From an uncultured Saprospiraceae bacterium (GTDB lineage: Bacteria; Bacteroidota; Bacteroidia; Chitinophagales; Saprospiraceae), in NCBI GenBank assembly GCA_937950315.1, contig CALFDU010000115.1:1-43958 (forward strand): a stretch of 43,958 nucleotides of DNA, given 5' to 3'. A model generated the notes under the pieces. The model was given only the letters and a program-made list of their open reading frames with translations. It was not told where the DNA came from and did no database searches. Made by a program: the position numbers and the translations under genes. Positions 1 through 13,700 of this stretch are shown here, in pieces; the stretch's first letter is position 1; every line of letters begins with the position of its first letter.

Positions 1-565
1 GATTCAACACTACTTCTTCATGATCCAAGGCTTCCTTGGGATTATTGGAAGATGTTGATTGGCTAGTATTAGATGCCTGCGGTCTAGAAAAAATATTGTT
101 GATCGGAGGTGTTGGTGTATACTTTGTTGATTTTACTTGGAGTGTAGCTTGTGGATATACACTTTCATTCTTGATATTTCTGTTAATCGAATTACTTAAA
201 GTGTTATTTACTTGTACTTGTGATGTGGTTATTGCCGATGTAACATCATTTTTTACTTTAGGAGAATGCTTCTTCGTACTTGTTGTAGCTTCTTGAACAT
301 TATTGATTTTTGAAGACACAGGAGTCTCAGCAACAAAGTTGGAAGAACTTGAATATGGTTTGTCTTCTTGACTAGAAGTACTACTCATAAGGTAGATGGA
401 TGCAGGAATTAAGAGCAAGGCAAACACTGCCCCAAACTTCCACCATACGATACCTTTGCGATTGTCTTTGTCAGCATCAAGTAGCTGCTCCATTTTTACC
501 CACTCCCCATGCTCGGGTTCAAGTGAATATGATTTCAATCGATCTCTAAAATCATCTTTGCTCAT
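1..565 (-). CDS. Putative anti-sigma factor-like single-pass membrane protein (partial, C-terminus beyond left edge)
   Basis: This reading frame starts at an ATG at 565-563 and is open for 188 codons to the window edge, so its C-terminus is missing. It begins MSKDDFRDRLKSYSLEPEHG, a short charged cytoplasmic-type N-terminus of about 38 residues containing a W-V-K-M-E-Q-L-L segment. One hydrophobic helix follows at about residues 39-60 (IVWWKFGAVFALLLIPASIY), and then a long Ser/Thr/Asn/Lys-rich low-complexity tail, presumably periplasmic. The ATG overlaps the stop codon of the upstream ECF sigma factor (ATGA), which indicates translational coupling. In Bacteroidota, a small N-terminal domain plus one membrane helix directly behind an ECF sigma gene is the usual arrangement of an anti-sigma factor. 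I see no zinc-binding ZAS motif and no FecR signature, so the anti-sigma role is inferred from context and topology only. Confidence 0.6.
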   Translation of the reverse strand, partial: MSKDDFRDRLKSYSLEPEHGEWVKMEQLLDADKDNRKGIVWWKFGAVFALLLIPASIYLMSSTSSQEDKPYSSSSNFVAETPVSSKINNVQEATTSTKKHSPKVKNDVTSAITTSQVQVNNTLSNSINRNIKNESVYPQATLQVKSTKYTPTPPINNIFSRPQASNTSQSTSSNNPKEALDHEEVVLN

Positions 566-1125
566 CGGCTAAGCTTTATTTGATTTAATTTATTAATTTG
601 TTTCTGTAGTTCTATTTTTGCTTTGGACAACAACCACTTTGAAGTATTTGCTTTTATGCCTGTCTGTTCTTCAATCTCTCTGTGCTTAAATCCGTCAATC
701 ACATACATTGAAAAAACCAATCGTTCGTTGTCATCCAATTTTTGAATCAACGAAAAGATTTGTTCTGTTGCCATATCATTCAACGCTTGATTCAGTTCGG
801 AATTATTGGCTTCAACGATGTTGCTTTCAACGGGAGCCATCACCTTACTATGTCGATTGTTACTTCTGATATTGTCTATGCTTGTCTTTATGAGAATATC
901 ATTTGCCCAACCGAGATAATTGGTGCCAATTTTAAATTTCTTGACATTCTTGTAAACCTTCAACATGGCTAGATTAAACACCCAGTTGGCATCTTCTCTC
1001 GATTTGTTGTAGCGCAACGCCGTTCCAATAAGCTTAGAATAAGTGAAGTTATAGAGTTCCTCTTGAGCCCTTCTATCTTGCTTCCCACATTTCTCTAACA
1101 CCGTATTTAAAGGAAATGACTGCAT
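562..1125 (-). CDS. RNA polymerase sigma factor, ECF (sigma-70 family)
   Basis: The product is 187 residues, the usual length for an extracytoplasmic-function sigma factor. Region 2 lies at about residues 14-90: AQEELYNFTYSKLIGTALRY, then the SREDANWVFNLAMLKVYKNV helix, then a W-A-N-D-I-L-I-K-T-S-I-D segment matching the -10-binding helix. Region 4 lies at about 120-178, with L-D-D-N-E-R-L-V-F, the G-F-K-H-R-E-I-E-E-Q-T-G-I helix-turn-helix and the S-K-W-L-L-S-K-A-K recognition helix. No sigma-1.1 or sigma-3 region is present. The ATG at 1125 follows a TACTTTTG box by about 30 nt. The stop overlaps the start of the membrane protein gene, so the pair should be made from one transcript. The next gene on the other side is the divergent giant surface protein, a possible but unproven regulatory target. 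Confidence 0.9.
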   Translation of the reverse strand: MQSFPLNTVLEKCGKQDRRAQEELYNFTYSKLIGTALRYNKSREDANWVFNLAMLKVYKNVKKFKIGTNYLGWANDILIKTSIDNIRSNNRHSKVMAPVESNIVEANNSELNQALNDMATEQIFSLIQKLDDNERLVFSMYVIDGFKHREIEEQTGIKANTSKWLLSKAKIELQKQINKLNQIKLSR

Positions 1126-1153
1126 TTATGTCAATGTTTATAGGCCTTTATAT

Positions 1154-1161
1154 CAAAAGTA
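1154..1161 (-). promoter_or_regulatory. Bacteroidota-type -7 promoter box (TACTTTTG) for the sigma factor operon
   Basis: Read on the minus strand, this octamer is TACTTTTG, a perfect match to the Bacteroidota -7 consensus TANNTTTG. It lies about 30 nt before the sigma factor ATG. The same octamer precedes lysS at a similar distance. I see no clear -33 TTG element at the expected spacing. A direct repeat GGCCTTT on the plus strand (1143-1149 and 1164-1170) brackets the box and could be an operator. Confidence 0.5.
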
Positions 1162-1629
1162 ATGGCCTTTCACTTATATAGCGTTTGTAATGTCTGTTTC
1201 GTTGGTCAAAACAAGACTTTTTTTAATTAATGTATATACAGGCGAAAATTTTGGTTTCATTCTCCATATTAAACTAAGATAGTTTAAATAAAAAGCTTGT
1301 CTAATGAAGTATAAATTGAAACAAACAGGAATAATTCCGATTCTTATCCAACGTTCATCAATTTTACAATATGATCAGATAATTTCTTAAACGGCTATCG
1401 TACAAAATTCAAACAATCATGCATAATATGTTAAGATTTTGAGAATTGAAAGCTTTAGAAAATTGAAGGCTTTTAAGAATTCAAAAAGTCTGCATTTTCT
1501 GAAAAAAGTTGGTATAAAAACGCAGTAAAGTCTAAGTATAAAACTTATATTTATATATATATAATTATGCGATGTGATTGATAAAAATAGTCAATGAACA
1601 TAACGTATGAATAAGTCTAAGAACCGATC

Positions 1630-1644
1630 TAGCTTAATAAGCTA
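1630..1644. promoter_or_regulatory. Palindrome TAGCTTA-A-TAAGCTA upstream of the giant gene (possible operator)
   Basis: Seven-base arms are perfectly inverted around a single central A. It sits roughly 93 nt upstream of the ATG at 1737 in an otherwise unstructured AT-rich stretch. The spacing would suit a dimeric repressor or activator site, but short palindromes of A/T-rich composition arise easily by chance. Confidence 0.25.
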
Positions 1645-1736
1645 AACCCCCTTTCTCATTTTATTAAATAACTCCTTCCTTCAAAGGTGGCAAAGGCCTC
1701 TTTGTGCTATTATTTATATTAAATCATTGTAGACCT

Positions 1737-4700
1737 ATGGGCATCAATACAGTTTTCCAAACTAGAAATTATTGGTTATTTCTAATCACACTTATCCTAT
1801 TTTCCTTTGAAGGACAAACACAAACAATCAATATCTCATTTGATGAACCAGTAAGTGTATGCAATGATGAAATTGTTCTAAATCTTGAAATAATCAATGA
1901 CACAGGTGCCGCCATTGATAATGGTGAAATCAATACCGATCTCTTGATGACATTGGGATTGGTTTTTCAAGGTACATTTAATCAGATATCAGGTCCGACA
2001 TTGACCAATTCTATGGGCAGTGTGTTTTCTTTTTCTGATCCTTTAGCAGATAATGAATCGATCATCTTTAGTATGGATCTTTCATTGGATTGCGCAGGAT
2101 CAACAGAACCAGATCCAAGTATTGAAGTAATATTTGATTTTTCAAGTGGTGGTATTGATAGTGAAGTCACAGAAATTTTAGATTATGTAATTAATGCGCC
2201 CGATATTGATATTACTTCTTCCTCCCCAAATGGAATTTCAGGTGTTATCGGATTTAATTTCAGTATTACAAATACGGTTGTAAATAATGGAAACGCTGAA
2301 GCGGATAGTGTTTTTTATTGCATCCAAGATAATCCGAATGCTTCTATATTATCTATTGAAGTAGGTGGAACTTCAATCGCTCCTCATTCTTCCACTATTG
2401 CAGGATCTACCTGTTTTTTTATCGGATCACTCCTTGAGGCAGAATCTGTAGATGTAATTGAGAATTGGGTAATCACAAGTTGCGATGCTCCTCAAGATTT
2501 ATTTCGTCGAGCAAGCTATGGCTGTTTTGACAATTTAGATTGTGCCATGGATCCTGGTAGTGAATTCCCTTCCACTATACTAACGCTGGTTGCACCAACG
2601 GACCCACTTTCTATTAGTATATCCAATGCATCCGAACTTTTTGTGTGTGGTGAAAGTGATGTTGTTTGTATTTCTATTGAAAATAATAATGGAGACGACT
2701 ATACAACTCAGAATGCGGTTGCTGCCCTATCATTTCCTGCTGGAATTACAATTGACTATACGACTTTAACATCAAAATCAGGTCCTCCAATTTCGCATAT
2801 AGCTGGTACAGACTCTATAGCAATAGGAGCCATCATGGATGGAGAAATAGCTGAGTTTTCGGTTGAACTTTCTATTGATTGCACGGTTACCGAAAGTGCA
2901 GTTGACCTTACAGTAGATGTAGTATATGATGAGCTTTGTGAAGGAGTAAATAATATGGCTAAGATGAATTCCTCACAAATAAGTGTACTTCAAGCCGAAT
3001 TTAGTATTCTATCTCCTTTGATAGAAGGTAATTTACGACCACAGAATATTTTTGATGCAATTCTTGGTGTTCCGGATACCATTAAAGTACCGTTGGTAAA
3101 TGCAGGCGCAGGCTCAATTGATGAATTTACTTATTGGGTTATAAATCCTGGCTCGGTTGATAATCTAGATGTTTTAATCAATGGTATGTCATTAACTCCA
3201 GCTGGTATAAATGGAGATACCGTATTTTATACTGTAACTACGGCAGACATTATGAGTGACCATGGTCCTGGCGGAAATGGGACAGGCAATGGGGATGGCT
3301 TATTGGATGAAAATGAGTTACTATTTTTCTGCGAGGTATGGGTTGGAACTACTTGTGATCTTGGAACACCTAATCCTATTCAACGAGCAGCTAGATATGG
3401 TTGTGGAGGTATCACTGTTTGTAATGAAAGTAATATTGCACCTACTGGGATCGATTTTGGTTTTGCATTACCTGATTTAATTTATAGCGAATATGAACCT
3501 TTAATAGATCGTCCTGCGTGTTGGTCAGAAGAAAATACAACGCTTGCGATAGAGGTTATTAATGAAGGAGTTGGAATTGCTCAAGATATAATTATTGATT
3601 TGAGGCAAGGCAATGATCCAGGAGCGATCATAGGTGGTTCTTTAATGTGGAGTCTTGATCCAGCTGGTCCATTTATGACTGCATCAGCCACAAATACTTC
3701 ACCTGCAACTGGGACCATAGGATCTAGTGGACAATGTGTTGCTAGAGCCGATGCTTTCAGGAATGTAGATGCTTTGATCGAAGATGTAAATTTAGTAGGT
3801 GGGGATACCTTATATTTTACTTATCAACTGGAACACGGATGTGATTGCCGTGCTTGTTCTGTCGACAATATATATGGTTCAAGAGCAACTCAAATGCAAT
3901 GGACAGATCCATGTGGAGTAATTTTAACCAACAATGACGATATTGATTTTTTAGAATTTGATGCAAGATTGCAAGGCTTTTTTGAAGGAGAATCTAATAT
4001 TTCAGGTTCGGGATGCATTGAGTTTGCAGTTACTTCTGGATTTTCAAGATGGATGTCTGCAGATTATACAGCAGATTATCCTGATGCATATTTTGAATCT
4101 AGAATTTCTATTGAATGCGGGATTGATTTGGTGTCTGCTCAATTATTGAATTCACAATCTGTTCCAATAAATGGTTTAACAATTACTCAAAATACAGATA
4201 ATGGAGCTGCAGGAGATGATGAGGTTATTTTTCAAATCAATAGAAATTTTGCTGGCTTTATAGAGATATGTTTTGATGTAGATTGTTCTGAAAAACCTAC
4301 TGGTTGCCCTCAATTATCAAACTTGTCGATGGAAAATTTCTTCTTTCCAGATCCATCTTGTGCGGCATCATGTGAACCAAATGTTAATTGTACCCAAGAC
4401 TTTAATTTCGTTTTTAATTGTCCACCATGCGGACCCTGTGACGGACTTACTTCACTTGATTTACAAATAGAAAGAACCAATTATTGCTTGCTTGATGCTG
4501 ATAATGATTTTATTGCTGATGATGGAGTCACACTTGCTGATGCATCTACTGCCAAAGGTGATCGATTTGTACAAGGTGACTCTCTCAAAGTAAGCATATC
4601 TGGAGTTGTTAATGATAACAATGCCAACTTATGGGAATATGGGTTTTTGGAATTCAATACTCAGACAACCAATTTTTCAATTATAGGTGCAGAATACACC

Positions 4701-7700
4701 GTTTATGATGAAAGCGCAGATGCATACTTGACTTGTAATACCTTAAGTCAATTTCCCGTGGGAAGTTTGTTGGTGACAGACCTATCCGTTCCTTCTATGA
4801 CTGGTCTGGGATGTAACGATTTTATGGGATTCCAATATGAAGATGGGGACTCTTTGTTCCTGTGTGTATATTTCTCTCCTAAAGAAGAATTATTTAATGT
4901 ACAATCCGAATCAATTGTATATCAACCTGATTTTTACTTAAGTGATGATGCCTACGATATAGGTAATAGATTTAGCTGTAATTTCCTCATTGAAACCATG
5001 AATCAAATCGGAATAAGAGATTTTGAATCTATCGTAATAGGAGGAAGAGATTTTGGCGGATGTGATATTTCTCCTTTTGTTTTGCGGTATGACTTAAACT
5101 ACGGAAACTTAGGATTTGATGAATTCTGCAATGAGATAAGAAGCCCAGGGATACCTGAGAAATTTACATTTATCAAACCTACTGAACTGGAATATAGTTT
5201 GGATGATTTTGGTTTAGATGTTTGGCAACGTTTAGGGCCAGACAATCAGGTGGTAAATATGGATGGTGGTGGAATTCCTGCAAACTTCTTTTTAGAAAGT
5301 GGAGATACTTTATGTTTTTTCGTTAAAGATTATTTACTGTCCTTAAATCTTCCTGAGATTAGTGAAAAAGGCACGGATGGAGGATACAACATCTATTTCT
5401 ATCCAGGTATCCGAGGAAATTGTTTGAGTGAAATTCAAGATTATGAAGCATGTGGAGATCTTCTTACTGACGTAAATGATCAAGTATTTTGCCAAGATAA
5501 GTTACAATCAGAACAAGTTTGTGAAATGTTTAGCTACACAGGTGGTCCATCACTTATTGTATCAGCTGCTTCCTCAGAAGTTGAATTGTTTGAACCAATG
5601 GCATGTGTAGATATAGAACTAAATAATGTTAGTAATATCAACGCCCCTTTTTCATGGTTGAATATTAATTCAATCACCGGCGGAATGGTAATAACTTCTG
5701 TTATTGAAACCACTGGCGGAGCTAGTAACTTATTGTCACCCACATCATTTGGACAATATGAATTAGGTACTACATCCAGTGCGTCCACTAGAACTTTCCA
5801 AGTGTGTGTTAATGTAACCGACTGTAATCCTCAGACATTAGAATTTACTGGTGGATGGGATTGTGTAGAATATCCTACAACTGTTCAAGAGGCAACTTGC
5901 AATGATCCAAGCACCATAGATTTTGTTTCAGTTGAAAGCGCTTATTCCGGCCAACTTATTAAACCTGTTGGACCAGTAGAGTATGATCTTTGTGATACAG
6001 TATGTTTTATTCATCGATTCTCAAGTACAAATTTAGGAAATGTCAATGATATCTTATTTGACTTTAAGCTGCCAACTGGCATGGATTATGTTCCAGGATC
6101 ATTTGAGATAGCATATCCTGTTCCACCTGCAAATAGTACAGATACGATCTGGACTTTTGTAATGGATCCTGATAATTATGCTGACAACAATCACCTTATC
6201 GATGTTACGTCTTTAGATTCAACTTTAGACAACGTAGGATTGATAGGATCGTTGGGCGCTATTGAAAATACCAATATAGTTCTTGTAAGATGGAACGCCG
6301 TAACGACCTGTGATTATATTGCTGGTTCGCGTGCAAGATTTGTTACAACCGCTAATGACTTATGTGGTGATGGATTACCTACTATACGAAGTCGTAGTCC
6401 AAGGCTAAGGATCAGAGATTTGTTCCCTGATTATGATATTGATCTTGCATTGAATGATCTAACATTAAATCCTTGTAATGAAGATGGAGCAACAGTTGAA
6501 ATTGAATTAACAATTGATGCAGAGTCGGGAATAGAAACTTCATCTGCTGATTCATTAAAAATCACCTTGCCAGTTGGCATTACTTATACAAGTATGTCAT
6601 ATGTGCCAATAAATAATGCATCATCATCTACACCAATAGTAACAGTAGACAATGGTGCTGAATGCGTCTTTATTCCAATTGAAGAAGGACTATCGAATGG
6701 AGATGTAGTGAACTTTACCATTGAAATTCAATCAATGGATGTGGGACAAATATGTGGTAGCCAAAGCATGTTGATCCAAACTTTCAGTGCTACCAATGCT
6801 GATTGTGATGGTGAAACCTGTAGCATTGGCGTATTAAGTGGAGAAGATGAAATAAACATAAGAATTGACAAGCCAGACCTGTCAATTTTGTACACAAATC
6901 TTACATTGGTTTCAATGCCACCAAACAGCGCTGCGATAGAATATGAGATGAAAATCATGAATAATGGTCTTGTAGATCAAGAAGTGGGCAATGATTTAGT
7001 AATTGAGTTTTGGGATGATGTAAACGACAATGGACTTTTAGATCAAACAATCGATCAAAATATTGTTGCTGCAATCTCAAATGTTTTGATTCCTGCTGGT
7101 GGCATGACAGTTGTAACCGGTACAGTTCCTGTTCCGCCAACAGGAATTTGTAATGCACTTGCAGTACTCAATCCTGAAACAGCCTGTGTTTGTAGTTTAG
7201 AAGTTTCAAATCAAACGCAAGTAGAAATTGAAAATGAATTTGACATGGAAGTTTCTGTTTGTTCAGATACTCCCTTGGAGATTGGACCAGAACCAGTTAA
7301 TGGTTTTGACTATCAATGGTTAAGTGTAAATGGCTCTGATGTTACGGCACTTTCACAAGACAATACAACCACTGTTGATATTCAGTTTGATAATAACTCG
7401 GGTTCAGATATCGTTTGGGAATACTCCATTAGATCTTCTTTTGGCAATTGCTTTACGTATGATACGATCGAGGTAACTATTTTCAAGGAAGAAATAGGAA
7501 CAGCAGATGTACCAGGTTGTGAAGGAGATGAACTTGAATTACCAGGTCCTGTTGGTGGAAGTAATTTCATGTGGAGTCCAACAACAGATTTAGATGATCC
7601 AACTTCTGCCTTTCCAATTCTTTCACCGGTCCCTTCAGGTACAAGATTTTATGAAATTAGTTATTTGGATGACAATGGGTGTGCAGCCACTAAAGAAGTA

Positions 7701-10700
7701 AATGTTATCGGAGGTGCTTGCGCTCCTGGTACTGCAATTGGTGATACTGTCTGGTTTGATTTTAATGAAAATGGTATGCAAGAAGCATTCGAACCGGGAA
7801 TACCAAATGTAATCGTGTACCTCTATAATGCAAATAATACGACTTTTGGAAACCACATCGCAGTCACGATGACAGACGCAAATGGTTTCTACATATTTGA
7901 TAATTTACAAGCAGGGAATTACATTGTTGGATTTGATATGCCAGCAGGTTTTGTGTACACAACAATCGATACAGGAAATGATTCACTTGATAGTGATGCC
8001 GATCCAGGCACTGGTCTCACCGGGCCTTACTTTTTGCCCAATGGCACCTTTAATCCAACCGTTGATGCCGGATTTATACCCGATTGTTTGATTGAGGTCG
8101 ATATATCCAGTATAAGCGAATGTCTATTTGACGGAAGTACACATACACGTGAAGTTGTAGTTGATATTACATGGAACAATGCTGTATATACTTATGACTT
8201 TTTAGGTGGTTTAGATACTATCCAACTAGACATCCTTGGACAAACGTTTCAATATGAAATCAACCAACTTAATGGAGATACTAGTCAAGTTGTTATCATT
8301 GATAATGCGACCCCTGTAGATTTACTTGCTGAAGTTCAGACGCTCATCAACGATGATTGCATTGCTTTTGATGAAGTATTGGATATCCAACCATGCATCT
8401 ATGACCTTGCATTAATTAAGCAAGTAGTAACACCTGGACCTTACAGTTACGGAGATATATTAACCTATGAATTTACATTAGCAAATCAAGGATTTCAGGA
8501 CTTAATGGATATTAAGATCAATGATTTCCTTCCTACAGGATTTGTATTTGATCCACTTGCTAATCCTGATTGGATGCAAAGCGCGACAGATACATTGATG
8601 TTTATTTATGAGCCAATATTAACAGCAGGAGAGACTGTAATTATTCCTTTAGATTTGGAACTTGTTATGTCTTCAGACATTGGAGCCTACTTCAATACTG
8701 CAGAAATTTTCTCTTTCACAGATACCCTTGGAGTTGATCGATCGGATGAAGACATTGATAGTTCTCCGGATAATGATCCAAGTAATGATGGTGGAGGACT
8801 TGTGAATTCAGGATCAGATAATAGTCTAGATGGAGATGGTTCAGGAATGCCAGGAGATACAAACCCAAACACAGATGAAGATGACGAAGATCCAGAATTA
8901 ATAACCATTGTTGATCTAGCATTGGTAAAAGACATCATAACACCAGGTCCTTATAATTATGGTGACGTAATTGAATTTGAAATAACCGTAGTCAATCAAG
9001 GAAATGTCACAGCCCAAAATATTAAAGTGAATGATTACATCCCTGCAGGTTTTGCTTGGGATACATCAAACGAACCTGAATGGATGCTAATGGGCAATGT
9101 TGCCATGGATACAATACCAGGCCCAATTGCTACTGGAGAATCTGCAAGCACTACTATAAGTTTGATTCTTCAAATGGCAGATCCTAGTGAGTATGTAAAC
9201 ATAGCGGAGATTGGTTATTTTGAAAATGAAGATGGAGATGACATCACAGGATCTGATATTGATAGTGATGCTGATAACGATCCTTCAAATGATGCAGGAG
9301 GAAATCCAGATTCAGATTCTGATGGCGTATTAAATGGAGATGGAACAGGCGCCCCTCAGGATACAGATCCCGATACGGATGAAGACGATAGCGATCCTGC
9401 GTACATCGCAGTACCTCTTATTGATTTAGAAAAAACAACCATTGGAGTGGTGCCAGCCCAAAGTGGTATACCTGGTAACTTTGATGCAACCTATGAATTT
9501 GTAATAACAAATCCTGGTAATCAAAAACTAACTTGCATTCAACTGCAAGATGATTTAACAGAACAATTGGGTGGTACTTATGTAGGAATAACTTCTGCTC
9601 CTATGATTACCCCACTATCTGATGCTACAGAAATACCGAGCATCGTAATGGGTTATAACGGTGGAGTGATAGATACCATCTTTAATGGATCTCAAGGTTG
9701 CTTAAATCCTGGTGAAACCATTACCGTACAAATGACCATAGAGCTAAATTCTCAGACTGGTGGTGATCCGATTATCAATGAGGGTGATGTTTCAGGAAAA
9801 AGTCCGGATGGCTTTGAAGTAATGGATCAAGATACTGCAGTTGTAGTAACACCAAATTGCTTTTTAGTTACAGTATGTCCGATCGATCAAGTTGAATTAA
9901 ATTGTATAGCAGATATCCCTGCAGATGGAACTACCGCTGCTTGGTTTAATGGTCTAGATGGAATTTCAAGCATTGTAAGTTCTTGTGGCGTTCCTACCAT
10001 TGTTGTCAACGATATGAACAACGGTGGAATGGGTTGTAGTACTGACCCTTACATTCTCACAAGACAAATTATTATCAATGATCCGGGAGACGGAACTAGT
10101 ACTCCAGAATCAGATACTTGTCAAGTTGTATATACCGTGATTGATGATGACAAACCAATCGTCATGAATGAAGCATTTGATTTGGTTGTGGAATGTGGTG
10201 TAGATAATACCACTACAATCAATAACTGGATCATGAATAATGGAGGTGGAGTATTCGTTGATGACTGTGGTTCAGTAACCAATACTTTTGTTGCTGGTAC
10301 ACCTGTGGCTGGATGTGGATCTACTTCTATCACATCATATACATTTACCGCTACTGACGCTTGCGATAATTCTATTTCAGTTACTGCAAACTTAATAATT
10401 GAGGACACAACAGATCCTGCTCTTATTCTACCAACTGGTTCTGCATCCGTCTCCTGTGATGCAGGTCCTGATCCAGATGCATGGGCAGCAACTGCGACCG
10501 CAATGGATGACTGTGATGCTAGTTCAACAGTCAATTTTGCCTTGATCAATACGGAAGAAATCTGCAATGGCACAAATACTGAAATTATATATACCTACTT
10601 CTTTACCGCTGTTGATGATTGTGGTAATCAGTCTGTATCAGAAACAGCGACGTACACAGTCTTTGACAATATCATGCCTTCTATCACGCCTCCATCAGAC

Positions 10701-13700
10701 TTGATGATCACGTGTGGTCAGGATCTTTCCTTACTTGTAACTGAATGGTTGGATGATTATACTGTCATGGATAATTGCAGCGATGCTACGGAACTGATTG
10801 TAACGCAAGACTTTGATGCAAGCATGGTTTTAAATGCATGTGGACAAACAATACCCGTTACTTGGACAATTGTTGATGCTTGTAATGCTACAAATACTGC
10901 CACGGCTAATATCATTATTTCTAACGATACCGAAGGTCCGATGATGAATTGTGTCCCCACCTTAACGTATGCGCTAGATGTGGATGAATGTGAAAGTAAT
11001 ATCACACTACCCCTTCCGACCGCAACTGATTGTAATGGAGTTGATAGTATTGTACAAGTAACACCATTGGTAAATTCTCCATTCCCTATCGGAATGACAA
11101 CAGTTACTTTCTATGCATGGGATGGCTGCGGGAATACGTCTTCTTGCACTACCATTGTAGAAATAGTAGATACCCAAAACCCTGAATTAATTTGTCCTTC
11201 TAGCATTAATCAATGTGCAGATACTGGAAGCTGCGAATGGATCAGCGACGGATCAGTAAATGCTATTAGTTCTGATTGCACAGCAACAACCCTGACTTAC
11301 ACTGTTGAAAATCCAGATGGATCAATAAGCACGCCAGCAATGATTGAAGGTTATGTCTTCCAACTTGGATCTAGTATTGTAAACATAACTGCAACCCAAG
11401 ATGATGATATGAGCAATACCAGCTCTTGTAACTTTACTGTTACAATTGTCGATTGTGAAGCACCTGTTATTACGACATGTCCAACAAATGAATTGATGAT
11501 AGAATGTGGGATGGAAGATGTTGAGTCATGGGCAGCTACACTAACAGGAACAGATCATTGCACTACCAATTTAAACACTGAATATTATTTACTTTCTCAA
11601 AGTAATTCTTGTGGTGCAACAACCATGAGCACTTATGTCTTTACAGTAACCGATGAAGCTGGAAACAGTGCAACATGTCAAGCAGTTTATAATATAGTGG
11701 ACACAACCATGCCAACCATAGATGTAGAGGCAACAAATCCTGTAGAAAATTGCATGGAAGGAAATGATCTTTCATTCATCGCTTGGTTAGAGTCAAACGG
11801 AGCAGCCGAAGCAAGTGATGGTTGTGGTGAACCGTTAACCTGGAGCAATGATTGGAATGGTACAATTCCTACTGGATGTTCAGGTATGACTACGATTACC
11901 GTGAGCTTTACCGCTACAGATGAATGTGGAAATGCAGCAACAACAGATGGAGTGTTTACTATCACTGATATGACACCTCCAACAATTTCAGCTCCTGCAG
12001 ATCTAGTTTTAGAATGCGCGGGAAGTGATAATGAAGGCATCGTTGCAAATTGGTTGACTACTGCTTCTACCAACGATGATTGCTCAGAAGTAAGTGTTAT
12101 CAATAACTATTCAAGTCTACCGGCAACATGTAATACTCCTGTTGTTGTGACATTTACTGCTACTGACGCTTGCGCAAATGTTTCTACTGCTACTGCTACA
12201 ATTACATTGGTTGATACTCAAAAACCTATTATCATGGCACCTCCAGTCGACTTGATTGTTGACTGCTCTGATCCAGATATTACTACTTTGATCTCAGACT
12301 GGGAAGCAGATTTCGGTGGAGGAATTGCTGTTGATAATTGTGATGCTAATGTCACTATTACTTTTATCCCTGCAGGCCCTACGGTTTTATGCGGAGGATC
12401 GAGTGACACTCAATATACTTTTACTGCTGAAGATGATTGCGGCAACTTAATAGTTGAATATGCTAACTTAATCATTACAGATTCTACTGGTCCAATGTTG
12501 ACTTTACCAACAGCAAACAATACTGCAGAATGCGATGCAGATGTAGATGGTTTTCGAGATACGTGGCTCGCGAGTGCATCTGCAATTGATGCCTGTGGAG
12601 GTATGACTTCTATAACATACAATACACCTTTGATAAGTTCAGCTTGTGCGGGCATGGTTACAACCATCACTGAAACTTTCACATTTACCTCTACTGATGA
12701 ATGCGGAAATGTTACTACTGGACAAGCTGATTTCATTATCGAAGATAATACTGCGCCAACCATTGCACACAATGAAGGTGACTTGACTTTAAGTTGTGGT
12801 GACAACATAGCGGAGCAGGTATTAAGTTGGTTACAAGATTATACTACGACTGAGTCTTGTCAAGAGACAACGGTATCCAATGATTATGATGGAGCTTTAT
12901 TAGATCTATGCGGAGATTCTCAAACCATTACGTGGACGGTAACAGATTTATGTGGTGCTGTAGGTACAACTTCTGCAATGATTATTATTTCTCCAGACAC
13001 TACAGATCCTACATTTGTGAATATCAGTGACGATATCACATTAAATGTAGATATTGATAACTGTTCAAGTAATGTTGTATTCTCAACACCATCTGCAATT
13101 GATTGTAATGAACCTGTGACAGTAACTCAAATTGCAAATGCAGATGGAATACTATTGATGTCTGGTTCTGAATTTCCTGTAGGCACAACGACAGTTGTAT
13201 TTCAAGCTGAAGACAATTGTGGCAACCTTACCACTGAAAGTTTTGATATAACCATTGTTGATTCACAAATACCAGTAATCGGTTGTCCTTCCAACGATGT
13301 CGTTCAGTGCAATGATATTGACGAGTGTTTTTGGACTGCTGACACAAGCACTGATGCAGCGTTTGTAGATAATTGTGGTGACGTGGATATATCATATGTG
13401 ATAACAGGTGCAACCACGGCAACAGGAGACAGTCTTCCTAGATTGGATAACGTCCAGTTTTTGTTAGGAACTTCAACAGTTAGTTACACTTTATTGGATT
13501 CCGAAGGAAATGCATCAACTTGTTCTTTTGATGTAGTCGTCGAAGATTGCGAAGCACCAATAGTAACATGTCCTTTGGCAGGAGATCTTGTTCTTGAATG
13601 TGCCGATCCTGATATTGATACAGCAATAGCAGCATGGATTGCTACAGCTTCTGTTGACGACAATTGTATGGGATCCTCCCTCACCAATGAAGTTGCATCA

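Larger units (their letters stand above)
1126..1736. other. AT-rich intergenic region between the divergent sigma operon and the giant surface-protein gene
   Basis: About 610 nt without a convincing gene on either strand. It holds the sigma operon promoter at its left end, a very AT-rich middle (a TATATATATA run near 1550-1562), and a 15-nt palindrome at 1630-1644 about 90 nt before the giant gene's start. I could not find a TANNTTTG box at a sensible distance from the giant gene, which would fit control by an alternative sigma factor but does not prove it. Confidence 0.5.

Noticed and set aside
36-296. Plus-strand 86-codon open frame at the left edge
   Set aside because: It lies entirely opposite the coding region of the membrane protein gene that is translationally coupled to the sigma factor; no recognisable protein features beyond hydrophobicity.
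1704-1736. Upstream GTG start for the giant gene
   Set aside because: It adds eleven residues (L-L-F-I-L-N-H-C-R-P) before an otherwise standard signal peptide beginning at the ATG at 1737.
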